Shown: positions 11,001-20,358 of the stretch, piece by piece
How positions within the stretch are numbered: the stretch's first letter is position 1
Layout: each line of letters starts with the position of its first letter
From: Amphimedon queenslandica
Lineage: Eukaryota > Porifera > Demospongiae > Haplosclerida > Niphatidae
DNA length: 23,690 bases
Direction: 5' to 3'
NCBI RefSeq assembly: GCF_000090795.2
Contig: NW_003546602.1
Span: 81,465-105,154 of the forward strand
Program-made: the position numbers and the translations under genes
The notes under the pieces: model-generated
What the model was told of the DNA's origin: nothing
What the model saw: only the letters and a program-made list of their open reading frames with translations
The model's database searches: none

Positions 11001-14000
11001 AAGTAATTTGTCGCAATGTTTCTCAAGTTGTTCCTTGTTGAGCATAAACTTTAGCGTACTTTCAAATGATGTAATGACGGCATCATATGTAAGCTTTTCA
11101 TCCAAGTCGTGTGTTATGAGTTTCTCTTTGTGCATCTTTTTTGCTATTTTGTCTAGTTTCTCTGTGAAGAGTGTGCTCATATTGTCATGACAAGAGTTTA
11201 ATACTGAACACAAAATAGCTGCAATTTTTGTAGCTTCAGCTCTTTGTTCACTTTGATCCCTTTCATCTTGTTCCTCTTCTCTTATGTTATCTCTTGGTCT
11301 CTCTTCATCTCTTGGTCTGTCTTCATCTCTTGGCCTCTCTTCATCTCTTGGCCTCTCTTCATCTCTTGGCCTCTCTTCATCTCTTGGTCTGTCTTCATCT
11401 ATTAGCCTCTTTTCATCTATTCGTACCCCTTTAGACACAAATTGTAGATTTGACTGTAAATGTACATGTGCATGTACTGTAGAGCAAATCTTATACTCAT
11501 TTGTTCTTTGCATAAAGTGGTTGATTAAAATTTAACATCTTGTTTTTAAATCAAAGTCATGTTAAAGTGTACATGTAATGTCCATGTACTTATACATGTA
11601 GCTTACCTTGTCTGCATGTACATATATTTCTTTTCTGTTTTGTTTTTTTCCATAAGAATTTCTATTTGCATGCATGCACATGTAGACCAGTTAGCATTTC
11701 AATACAGTACATTAACTTACCAGACAATAGAGAATTAAGCAAATTAAGCAAATTAAATTAAGCAGTCCTGCTATCATTATCACGATCCACACTACTAAAG
11801 TAAGTTCCAGTGGTTTTGGCTCCCAGTGAATATGAACTCCTTGTTCCTTTGAGTCTATAACAATAGTTGTCTCATTTGATTTAAAAGCACAGATAATGTT
11901 CTTGCATATATTGATTTTTAATGGCTTGTTGTATGTTAAATTGTGAATCCTCTCTTGTTGACAATTTGAAGTATTGTATTCAATTATTATTCCTCTCACA
12001 CGGTATGTTATATTAGTGCTCACGTTTGCTAGAATACCAACAAAAGTTTCTCCAGTGGAATTTAACGAGAAGAACGCATCATGTTGTAGACCATCTGTCT
12101 TGATGCATTTAATGGACTTGTTGTAATAGCCTTGAACATCTAGCTGATTACTGGGATCATTACTTCGTAGAAAATCTTCAATAGTTTCCTTTGTATTAAA
12201 GAAATAGAAAAAGACGCATCCAGTTTTGTTTTTGATAGCAGAGACAGCCGTGATTGTGTAAATTAGATAGCTATTGGCCAAGGCAAATAACGGTATGCCC
12301 TCTTTGTTGAAAACTGCTTCAAACCTCTGCACATGTAACAAAGTACGATTGTATGCTGTAAGAGGCTTCTTAGTAGTTCTGATGCAGTCTCCCTCAATGG
12401 CCCATACTTTGCTGTTTTGTGTCAATAACTGCAAAGTAACTGACTGTGTCTTGTTGGCGCTGTATGTTGCAGCATATGTGTAGACATTTAATGCATTCGA
12501 CATTCCATCTACTGTGGTAATATTATTTGGAGAGTTGTCAATGTATTTCCTCTCTAATATGATTGCGCAAAGGACTGATGCTGTCCAGATAATGAATGCA
12601 ATAGTGAATCCAACTACATAGTATAATAACATGAACATACAGTATGTACTGTTTAATGCTACTGTACATGTACTTACTTAGAAGTAATTTGTTGCTTTCA
12701 ATTTGGTATAGCCATCCTACAAATACATGTAGTTAATTTGTTAATGGGCCCAGTGTGATGTCCAGTGTGATGCACATGTATTTATAAGCTCATTTATAAG
12801 CTTACTTCTTAGTTTTGCCTTTATTCTATCTGTCAGGTCTACCCGTACCTGTATATCTGGTAGATCATCTGTCATGTTGTCAGTTTTTTGTCTGTTAGTA
12901 GGCCTTTCATTCTCAGGAGTACATATAAGGTCAGAAGGAGTTGCTGCCATTTTAGGACTATTATTTTATCTCTTGTCTCTTACTCTCTTATCAGTTGTGG
13001 GTGTTCACTTGATGATGCATTTCATTATTTTATTAGAATTTATAGATAATAAATTTGATAAGACCACTAGTGTAAACAGTAGATTAACTTGATACTCTGA
13101 TTATCAGTATAATCTGATCTACATGTACCTACATGTATGTTCTATTAACAAGTATTGATTATTATAGTTAATTTTCGTTTTGTTAGAGATCCTGATTTGT
13201 CATTTCCCCGACGTATGCATTTTAATTTTTTTCAAACTGATAATTTTAATAATTGTTGTCACAGCAAAAATTAACTAAAAGTATTTTAAGAGCATAAGCA
13301 CTAAAGTTGATAGTTCGATGAACTATCAATAAGACTCACATGTACTATGCAACAATTACAATTGTACATTCAGCATAGAATCAGCTTTAGCAGCACAAAA
13401 ATAGTAAAATGATTAGATCAAAATAGCCTACATTAGTTTAATTTGTTTCTTTCACATCTACATTAAAGTCAATGTCCAGCTTTTTGTTGATTGCAACTTT
13501 CCACCTGTTTTTAACAGCCTTGGCTAGTTTTTTCCAGTTGCCATTGGTTTCTTCCATGTCGTCTATACTTTTAATAAATCTACTGCAATGATCCTTAAGG
13601 TCTACTATATCTTTCATCATGTTCAGTCTTCCTACAAAAGACTGAATGATAGCATCATATGTTGGATCGTCACGCAAATATATTGTTATGATGCCATTCT
13701 CAAACATTTTTTCTGCTATTTTATTTATATCTTTTGTGAAAAGAGTGCTCATATTATCATAACAAGACTCCAACACTTTATACAAAACTTTTATGATTTC
13801 TTCAGTTTCATCCTTTAATACATGTAGGTCCTTCCCTGTAATAAGATATTATTAGGCATTTATACATGTAAATGTGCATGTACTAGCAAATTATAAGTTG
13901 GTGGGTATAAGATTTGCATTCTGTTACATTTTTTGTTTTTGCCATTAGCACAGTTAAACTCAACAGATTTACATGTACTGTAGTTTACCTCTTTTTTTCT

Positions 14001-17000
14001 TGCATTTCTTTGGTATTTTGCGCAAGCATTTCTATTGAAGATTTGTAAAATTTCATTAGCATGTACTGTACATAAAACTTACCACAACAAAATAAAGGGA
14101 GAAAACGGAACAGGTTAATATTGCCAGTCCTACCATTGTAAATATGATGATCCAAACAGCTAAAGTGAGTTCCAGTGGTTTTGGATCCCAGTGAATAAGC
14201 ACTCCTTGTTCCTCCGAGTCTATGACAATGGTCGTCTCATTTGATTGAAAGGCACAGAAACTACTCTTGCATATGTCGATTTTTAATGGCGTGTTATATG
14301 TTAAATTGTAAGTGTCACCTTGTGTACAGTTCGAGGTATTATACTCGACTATTGTTCCTTTGAGAGTGTACGTTATATTAGCGCTCACATTCACTGCTAT
14401 ACCGACAAAAGTTTCTCCAGTGACGTTTATTGAGAAGAACGCATCATGTGGTATACCATCTGTCTCAATGCATTCATCAGAATTGTTATAATAACCTTGA
14501 ATATTCATTAAGTTGTCAGAGTTATCATTTTGTAAGAATTCTTCAAGAGCTTCTTTCGTATTAAAGAAATAGAGAAAGACGCATCCATTTTTGTTTTCAG
14601 CTGTAGAGACAGCTGTAATGGTGTAAAGTAGAGAGCTATTTGGCCAAGGCAAATAATGGTACATGCATGCCCTCTTTGTAGAAAGCCGCTTCAAACCTTC
14701 GTACTTCCGAGTTTGCCAGAGTCTGATTGTACGTCACAATAGGCTCTGTATCAATCACGATGCAGTCTCCCTCAATGGCCCATACTTTGCTGTTTTGTGT
14801 CAATAACTCCAAAGTAACTGACTGTGTCTTGTTAGCACTGTATGATACAGCATAAGTAAAGACACTTGATTCGGTCGATACTCCTTGTGTTCCTTCCACT
14901 GGGGTAACTTTGTTTGGAGAGTTGTCAATGTATTCCCTCTCTAATGTGAGCGAAATTATGACTGCGAGAAGAACTGATAGTATCCAAACAATTATCATAG
15001 TGAAAGCTATAGTGTGTATGACAGTAAATGATTCATACCATTATTCCAACTTACTTATTAATGATTTGTTCCTACTTGTACATGTTTTTAATTTGAATAG
15101 ATATCCTAGAATAAGAAATGATTTAGTGGATTTTGTGTTATGTGAGCTTACTTCTCCTTTTTGCCTTTAGTTTATCTACCAGATCTATTTCTGGTAGATC
15201 CTCAATTTCTTCCATTTCAGGGTTACTTAGAAAACTTTTTTTGGAGTTATTCTCCATTGTGGGTGTAGCAGCATCACATGATAGCTTTTGTTATTTTGTC
15301 ATCCACATGTACAGATAGTGTTATGAAAGATAAACTTACTCTATAATTTTGATGATGTAAATGTGCATGGATATGCTGTGTGTACATTTACTTAATGATG
15401 AATATTATGTATCATTACAGACCCTGATTTGTCATTCCCCAGACGACTCCTCAACATTACAATATTTGCTTCAATAATAAGGTGCCAGTACTACTTCACT
15501 TTCATCATTGGTGAGCCCTAAATTCATTTTATCCATGTACATATACATGTACATGTACATGCATACACTAATGATTTAACCAGCATAATGTTACCAACAA
15601 TGCTTTCAGCAATCAGCATACATGTATACATGTACATGTAGGAGAGAAAGAAATTTTATTATTTTTCAATTTTTTGTTCTTCCATTGCTAGCTGATGGTA
15701 TATGTAATGCTGGTGGTCTGGGCTATGATTCATTAGCCAGTGATGAGTCCAAGAGATGGAGTCTGACAACAATGGTTGACGTGTATCAGATTGAACTAGC
15801 CACTAATGCTCGTGAACTGATATCAGGATGGAACCTACCAACAATGAACTGGCTAAGAAGGCAAGGAACTTACTGTATAGCAGGAAATTTTGGAGGGAGT
15901 TAAATTTGGCGAATTTGGTGTTTTGATAGCCATTTGGCAAAATAAAATGACACCATTTTGAGCCATTATACGCATGCTTGATGGCACAGGGGGGCACAAA
16001 TTAAAATTTGCCAAATACCAAAATTTAGCAATTCACCAAATTTAACTCCCTCCAAAATTTCCCGCTATATGGTGATTAAAAGGGATCAATTTTCAATTTT
16101 CACTTTGTCTTTCTCTCATTTAAAATTTATTCATTGTACTTTTTCTGTTGCTTTGAATATGTAGTAGAGATTAGAATTTATTAAAAGTCATAATTTCACA
16201 TTATTCCATGCATTCTGTAGGTTAATCTATGACAGAGGTAATAAATCTGTATTACTCACCAACATGGTATCAGCAATGTGGCATGGTTACTATCCTGGAT
16301 ATTACTTATCCTTCTTTGTGGCTGGCCTAGGTACACTAGTTGGTCGTAAGGTAATAATAATAATTATTATTATTAATTTTTTTTATTTACATGTACTTGA
16401 ATTTTTACCTTTTTCTAGTTACGGTTTATCACCCAGAATGCATTCGATAGCTCTCGTGTCATGAAAAGCTCCTACACTGTACTCTGTATCATTGTCCTAT
16501 CTTTAATGAGAGACTTCAACTTCATATCATTCCAACTGATGTTCCTTGAAGACATATTCTTCATTTGGAAGTAAAGATCATTAACTTTATGTATACTGTA
16601 ACTAAAAGCTCACCATTCAAATTCATTACAATTACTAGTGTAATAATTGTACATGTAGTTTTGTATCTAAATGTACATGTACATGTACATTTCTCACTTC
16701 AAGGACTCCTTGCTTAATGTTTTAAATCATTATCGTGCTAAATTAAATTATAATTATTGCTGAATTTTCTTAATTGCAATAATAAGTGGTCAGTATTATA
16801 GAGCCACTGTTCTATTTTAACTGCATGTATTTATAAACAATTTTGTCTGGTTTTATTAGCTTCATTTAGCTTATTTTATAGCTACGCACTGTATATTATT
16901 AATTTTAAAAATGTTTTTAGGTGTTATTATTTTATTCCGGTCATTGGTCTCCTCTCATTGTTCTTTCTCCTGCCCTCAGTCAAAAAGCAGAAAAGCACAT

Positions 17001-17002
17001 GA
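8076..17002 (+). CDS. MBOAT-family lysophospholipid acyltransferase (MBOAT1/2-like)
   Basis: Thirteen coding exons: 8076-8129, 8182-8327, 8368-8445, 9175-9267, 9475-9530, 9627-9681, 9824-9953, 10134-10251, 15421-15510, 15692-15860, 16221-16350, 16419-16570 and 16921-17002. They total 1353 nt, or 450 aa, with every phase matching. Catalytic features are the conserved Asn in WNLPT (N321) and the His in WHGYYPGYY (H351). The segment IPSLLEYFSYNF then AGPTTTYREY (exon 7) matches the MBOAT1/2 and MBOAT7 type. Many hydrophobic helices are present. The C-terminus ends in KKQKST, suggesting ER residence. The family re-acylates lysophospholipids (Lands cycle) at the ER membrane. Introns 3 and 10 appear to use GC donors (8446 and 15861). 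Intron 3 (8446-9174) holds only AT-rich DNA and a C/T-rich tract ending at the acceptor. Intron 8 is 5.2 kb and contains two antisense genes. Subfamily (LPE, LPS or LPC preference) is not resolved. Confidence 0.93.
10839..12950 (-). CDS. Nested gene A: two-pass membrane glycoprotein with a charged-repeat, helical cytoplasmic tail
   Basis: Four exons: 12950-12806, 12613-11721, 11661-11607 and 11476-10839. The sum is 1731 nt, or 576 aa, with phases 1, 0 and 1 matching. Residues 1-48 are a polar cytoplasmic N-terminus and TM1 is about 50-68. The ectodomain (69 to about 316) has about ten N-glycosylation sequons and paired cysteines; TM2 is about 317-346. Exon 3 supplies a basic stop-transfer segment (KFLWKKTKQKR). 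Exon 4 has six or seven RPRDEE-type hexapeptides (388 to about 427), then an all-helical domain (about 445-545). Exon 4 acceptor choice: AG at 11477-11478 keeps frame with exon 3. If exon 3 were skipped, AG at 11454-11455 also keeps frame, so a variant without the basic segment is possible. The helical domain has the size and spacing of a death-fold domain (CARD- or DED-like), but this is inference. No known family is recognised. The gene lies wholly inside MBOAT intron 8, antisense. Confidence 0.8.
11290..11412 (-). repeat. 18-bp coding tandem repeat (RPRDEE hexapeptide) in gene A
   Basis: On the plus strand the unit reads TCTTGGCCTCTCTTCATC, repeated about six to seven times with changes at GGT/GGC and CTG/CTC; the frame is maintained. 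It encodes alternating Arg-Pro-Arg and Asp-Glu blocks just after the membrane-proximal basic segment. Paralog B lacks it, so it arose or was lost after duplication. Confidence 0.9.
13188..13223 (+). pseudogene. Ghost copy of MBOAT exon 9 (acceptor plus first ~9 codons)
   Basis: After TTTTGTTAGAG the sequence reads, in exon 9 phase, D-P-D-L-S-F-P-R-R, identical to the first nine residues encoded by the true exon 9 (15421-15510). Similarity then stops: the following residues do not match, and no donor or stretch of exon 9 is found beyond. It lies at the same position relative to gene A as exon 9 does relative to gene B. It is therefore best read as the partial exon carried by the tandem duplication of the intron segment. 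Confidence 0.85.
13307..13329. repeat. Short perfect hairpin
   Basis: TTGATAGTTC and its exact reverse complement are separated by three bases. It lies between gene B's stop codon and the ghost exon. It could be chance in AT-rich DNA or a 3' processing structure for gene B. Confidence 0.5.
13438..15257 (-). pseudogene. Nested gene B: paralog of gene A with a one-base frameshift in the ectodomain exon
   Basis: Exons parallel to gene A: 15257-15152 (starts ATG, 35 codons), 15006-14083, 14031-13989 and 13835-13438. Splice phases 1, 0 and 1 are the same as in A. Exon 2 is 924 nt, against 893 in A; the difference is 30 plus 1. Relative to A there is an extra T in the TTT run at 14639-14641, so the frame used up to there does not continue into the rest of the exon. 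The ectodomain parts on both sides are about three-quarters identical to A by eye, including sequons and the HDAFFS and EYNTSNC segments. The cytoplasmic helical domain is only about 40% identical, and the RPRDEE repeat is absent. The lesion could be a genuine recent inactivation, an allele, or an assembly error in a homopolymer; all four splice pairs and the rest of the frame are intact, which argues for a very recent event or an error. Confidence 0.78.
15876..16069. mobile_element. MITE-like element with ~40-bp terminal inverted repeats
   Basis: The left end TATAGCAGGAAATTTTGGAG... is matched by the reverse complement of the right end ...CTCCAAAATTTCCCGCTATA, with about 38 of 40 bases paired. 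The element is 194 bp with no coding potential and a TA at each edge that could be the target duplication. It sits in MBOAT intron 10, starting only 15 bases after the putative GC donor at 15861. Confidence 0.82.
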
Positions 17003-17188
17003 ACTGCTCACCAATAATGCTAGTGAAGGGTGTCATCTCTAGAGATGTAGATTATTATTTATTTTATTTTAAGCTGTAATAGATAATATAATTAATTTTA
17101 GTGCTTTTAATTTATTTTTCCAATAATAGTTTCAATATGTATGTGGGTGTGGCCAAATAGATTGTAGCCCCGCCTATTTGTGCTTAGC
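17003..17188 (+). promoter_or_regulatory. Short intergenic region between MBOAT stop and BRE start
   Basis: Only 186 bases separate two same-strand genes. GGGTGTGGCC (about 17145) and GCCCCGCC (17167-17174) are GC-box-like and lie just before the BRE ATG. No canonical AATAAA is seen for the MBOAT transcript. The MBOAT 3' UTR must be short or overlap the BRE promoter. Confidence 0.5.
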
Positions 17189-20100
17189 ATGTCTTTTCAG
17201 AAGAGTCTTCACCCAGTTCTAGTCCCGCTAGTAGAGGAGTGCTTCAGAAATGACAAGATTAATGGACAAGGCGGGATGATGGCTATCACTGGAGTCAAAA
17301 GCAGGCAGGCATACCTTTAGAATTAATAGTAATCATTATTTTTTAAAATTAATTTCTTCTTGTAGTCTAATTAACGGGCCTACAGATAAGCTCTGTGATC
17401 GTTTCACCGTATCAGTCCCTTACTGTGGCTCTCACATTAAATGTAAGCACACTCATTACTATTGAGTGTGTATGTGTAATATTATTGCATATTATATTAT
17501 TATTAATTTTTTATTATTCTTATTAGGGGAGGTTATATTTAATCACAAGTACCCAACTGAACCTCCTGATATTGTCTGGAGTGCAGACGATGATATAAAT
17601 AATTTTGACCCTGAAATCGATAACTTACAAGTAAGGAATATTGTACATGTACTGTTTTGTGTCCTAAACTGTAGTAGAGGGTATTTTGCCAAAAATGACT
17701 ATAAATTTTTTAATTTGCTCCAAAATCGAGCCAAAGTCCCTGTACTATAGTACAGGGTCTTTGGTCAAATTTCACCAAAAATTAATAGGAGAGAATTCTT
17801 CATTTTTATAATTTTTTCTGATACATATACATGTTCTTATGTTGTGTAGCAAATTTGAGCTGATTCCGATCAAAATTGGATTTTTTACGAATTTTTTAAT
17901 TTGCTCCAAAATCAGGCAAAAGTCCCTGTACTATAGTACAGGGTCTTTGGTCAAATTTCGTCAAAAATGACTAGGAGAGAATCCTGGATTTTTATAATTT
18001 TTTTAAATGCATGTACATGTTTTTATGCTGTGTAGAAAGTTTGAGCTGAATCCGATCAAAATTGAATTTTTTATGAATTTTTAAAATTGCTTTGAAAGAC
18101 TATAAAATAGCTATAGGCTGCAACATTAGTATTTTCATTATTATTCTATAGTCACTTGTGGATTGGAATCACAAAGACAACCTCTCCCTCTCTCACCTGC
18201 TTGAGGAACTATTAGAAGAATACCGGCGACACCATAAATCCCTCATATCGTCTCATCAAAGACTCAATTTTGAATATAACACACTTAAAGAGAGTAACAT
18301 GTCGTTGAGTCAGATTGACATACACTGCCAACCACCTACCACTAAGGCAAGAACACATGTACTCGTATTTACATTATTATAATAGATTAGTAATAATTAT
18401 GTAGATTTTATGTTGCTTTAAAGAATAATTTTGTATGGAATAATACATGAATTGCTCCTTGAGCTTCTTTTATACATGTATTGACAATCTAAAGTACTGT
18501 ATAAATATAGGAGTAAATTCTAAGTTACGTTATGCTAATAATCATTTCTTTATTGTAATTAGTATTTCTTTATAGCAAAGTGAACCAGTCACCACCTTCT
18601 ACATTAGACTTGAAGTGGATTTCTCTACTTTACCTGCTTATCTCTCAAAAGTAAGAGCACAAACGAACATTCATACATATGTGTACATGTATATGACAGG
18701 CTCCATTATTCTCTAGGATAATCCTGGTGCTAGTTTTGCAGCATTGACTGCTGTCTTTCATCCACCAAATGCCAGTAAAGTTGATATCAGTCTCTATCTA
18801 TCACCTTCTATTGAGAGGTAACTTACTAGTACTATAATACTTTTAGTGTACTATGATAATACATGTACATAAATTGTACATGTACACTATACATGAAACT
18901 AAAATGAAAAAGCTTGTGAAACTAAACAGTATTAATTTAAATTATATATTCTTCCTTTAATGTTTTAGGATATTGGGTAGTGCTGCTAATATTAAGCTTC
19001 CTAGTTGGAACAGTGAGGACTCTTACCTCATGGACTATGTCCCTAATGTACACAAAATACTCCAAGAAAAGGTTTGGAGGATAATAATGTAGAAATTATA
19101 CCAATATAATAAGTACTGTAGCATATTTTGAGCAACTTAAGTTAAATCAAGCGTATTATGAATTTATGATAGTATTGGTATTATGTACTCTTAGTTAAAT
19201 CAAGAGTATATAATATTAAAGAGAGTATCGAACGGCCCTATACAAGCTGCTGCATGAGGGCGTATTTGCTCAAAGTCACAATCCGCATACTCCAGTATAC
19301 TTTATCAATGAATATAATTATCGCGTAGACATCGAGTTGCCATTGTCATGAGTTGGCAAGTGCTTGGGGCACAAACTCCTGGATACTAGCAGCACTGCCT
19401 TTGTAGTTCATCTTTCCAGCCTTCATTCGAGCTCCTTTCTCGTATTGGAAGAGATTGCCAAGTTTTTAAAAGCTAAGGGCCAGATAATGTTGCCACATGG
19501 TGGATCACGTGATATAATAAGTATACTGGAGTATGCGGATTGTGACTTTGAGCAAATACGCCCTCATGCAGTAGTCTTCTATAGGGCCGTTCGATACTCT
19601 CTTTATATATTATGTACTCTTAGTTAAATTTATCTTTATTAATAATAATTGTGTAGCTGATAATGTTTTGGTTCTATTTTAAAGGTCGAAGGTATAGTAC
19701 AGAACTTTGTAAGGCGTAAGGAGTACATAGCAGCACTGCTGGGTTTAATGGGGCAATCAGTACTGGAGTATGATACCGAGAGCTACATGAAGATTGCTTT
19801 TCTTTTTGAGTCAAATCAAGGGTTTTGCTTCATTGCACACTGTAAGCTATGAACTGCATATAAAGTACATGTTTATACATTTATGTACATACATTTATGT
19901 ACATGTGTAATTGTGTGTATAATTGTGTATATAGGTGATGTTATTGTTATTATTTTAGTAAATTTGACTGAAGCTTTTCCCAGTGAAGTCCCCATTCTCT
20001 CTCTCTACTCTATCTATCATAAATATGATGGACGGCCATTTCAATACATATTGGAGGGTATGCCTTATAGTTCTCATTGGGACGCTGAAGAGAAAGCATG

Positions 20101-20358
20101 GAGAATGAAGCAAGTCCATTCTCCTCTCTCTGCTATCTTTCTCTTTTCTTATAATATAATATGTATGATATTATGTGTAATACACACACACACATATATT
20201 ATATGTATGCATAATGTATTTGTGTCACTGTTTTCCTTCAATCTCTCTCCCTCTCTGTTACTCACTTATTAATTAATTCTATCCCCAATAGGACTCACAT
20301 TGCTCAAGTTATTCCAAAGTTTATGGAGATTTGTAGAACATCAGGAGAACTTTTATAG
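17189..20358 (+). CDS. BABAM2: BRE/BABAM2 (BRCC45), subunit of BRISC and BRCA1-A deubiquitinase complexes
   Basis: Ten exons: 17189-17304, 17366-17442, 17527-17630, 18152-18346, 18576-18650, 18717-18817, 18969-19071, 19685-19841, 19959-20109 and 20292-20358. They total 1146 nt, or 381 aa; human BRE is about 383 aa. Recognised segments include CDRFTVSVPYCG, WEVIFNHKYP with PPD, VDFSTLPAYLSK, LYLSPSIERILG, DYVPNVHKIL, RRKEYIAALL, and FIAHLNL with FPSEVP. The protein is built of two UEV-like folds and acts as a ubiquitin-binding scaffold with MERIT40, Abraxas/Abro1 and the K63-specific enzyme BRCC36. Frame and homology demand GC donors at introns 1 (17305), 4 (18347) and 9 (20110). For intron 4 a GT donor 12 bases downstream would also keep frame, adding four residues. 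Intron 3 carries a palindrome-containing repeat and intron 7 a foldback element. Confidence 0.95.
17640..18110 (+). repeat. ~186-bp tandem repeat with a 20-bp perfect palindrome, BRE intron 3
   Basis: About two and a half copies. The palindrome made of CCCTGTACTA and its reverse complement occurs at 17738-17757 and 17924-17943, exactly 186 bases apart. Downstream in each copy comes TTATGCTGTGTAGAAAGTTTGA-type sequence (17836 and 18021 onwards, also 186 apart). This last block is the reverse complement of the repeated phrase in lactone oxidase intron 6 (4738-5505), with about 31 of 33 bases matching. Confidence 0.88.
19202..19620. mobile_element. Foldback/MITE-like element with ~100-bp terminal inverted repeats, BRE intron 7
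   Basis: The left arm (19202-19302) and right arm (19519-19620) are near-perfect reverse complements, sharing GAGAGTATCGAACGGCCCTA and GCATGAGGGCGTATTTGCTC. The internal ~215 bases are unlike the surroundings and more GC-rich. A 22-bp identical direct repeat occurs at 19179-19200 and 19608-19629; its second copy overlaps the right arm end. An 87-codon open frame (19364-19627) runs through the interior into the right arm, but no transposase motif is visible. It is probably a non-autonomous DNA element. Confidence 0.85.

Larger units (their letters stand above)
10252..15420. other. Giant intron 8 of the MBOAT gene, host to two antisense genes
   Basis: The donor TTATTAG/GTTAGT follows exon 8 and the acceptor ATCATTACAG precedes exon 9; phase 1 on both sides. 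The other introns of this gene are about 40-730 nt. Besides genes A and B and the ghost exon, it holds AT-rich sequence with many ACATGT/TGTACA motifs (10252-10838) and an unremarkable 13224-13437 stretch except for a small hairpin. The upstream regions of A (12951-13187) and B (15258-15420) share phrases such as TTGTGGGTGT, which fits a duplicated promoter. Confidence 0.88.

Noticed and set aside
11284-11535. Plus-strand open frame with repeated LGLSSS
   Set aside because: It is the antisense reading of the RPRDEE repeat in gene A; repeats of 18 bp keep all frames open.
14083-15006. An intron inside gene B exon 2 that would bypass the frameshift
   Set aside because: Gene A reads through the same region as one exon with high similarity on both sides, so no intron is expected there.
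17003-17188. Operon-like MBOAT-BRE pair with trans-splicing
   Set aside because: The 186-base gap and missing AATAAA are suggestive, but GC boxes before BRE indicate its own promoter and no trans-splice evidence is visible.
19364-19627. 87-codon frame in the foldback element as a transposase fragment
   Set aside because: No DDE or zinc-finger motif, and a third of it lies in the inverted arm.
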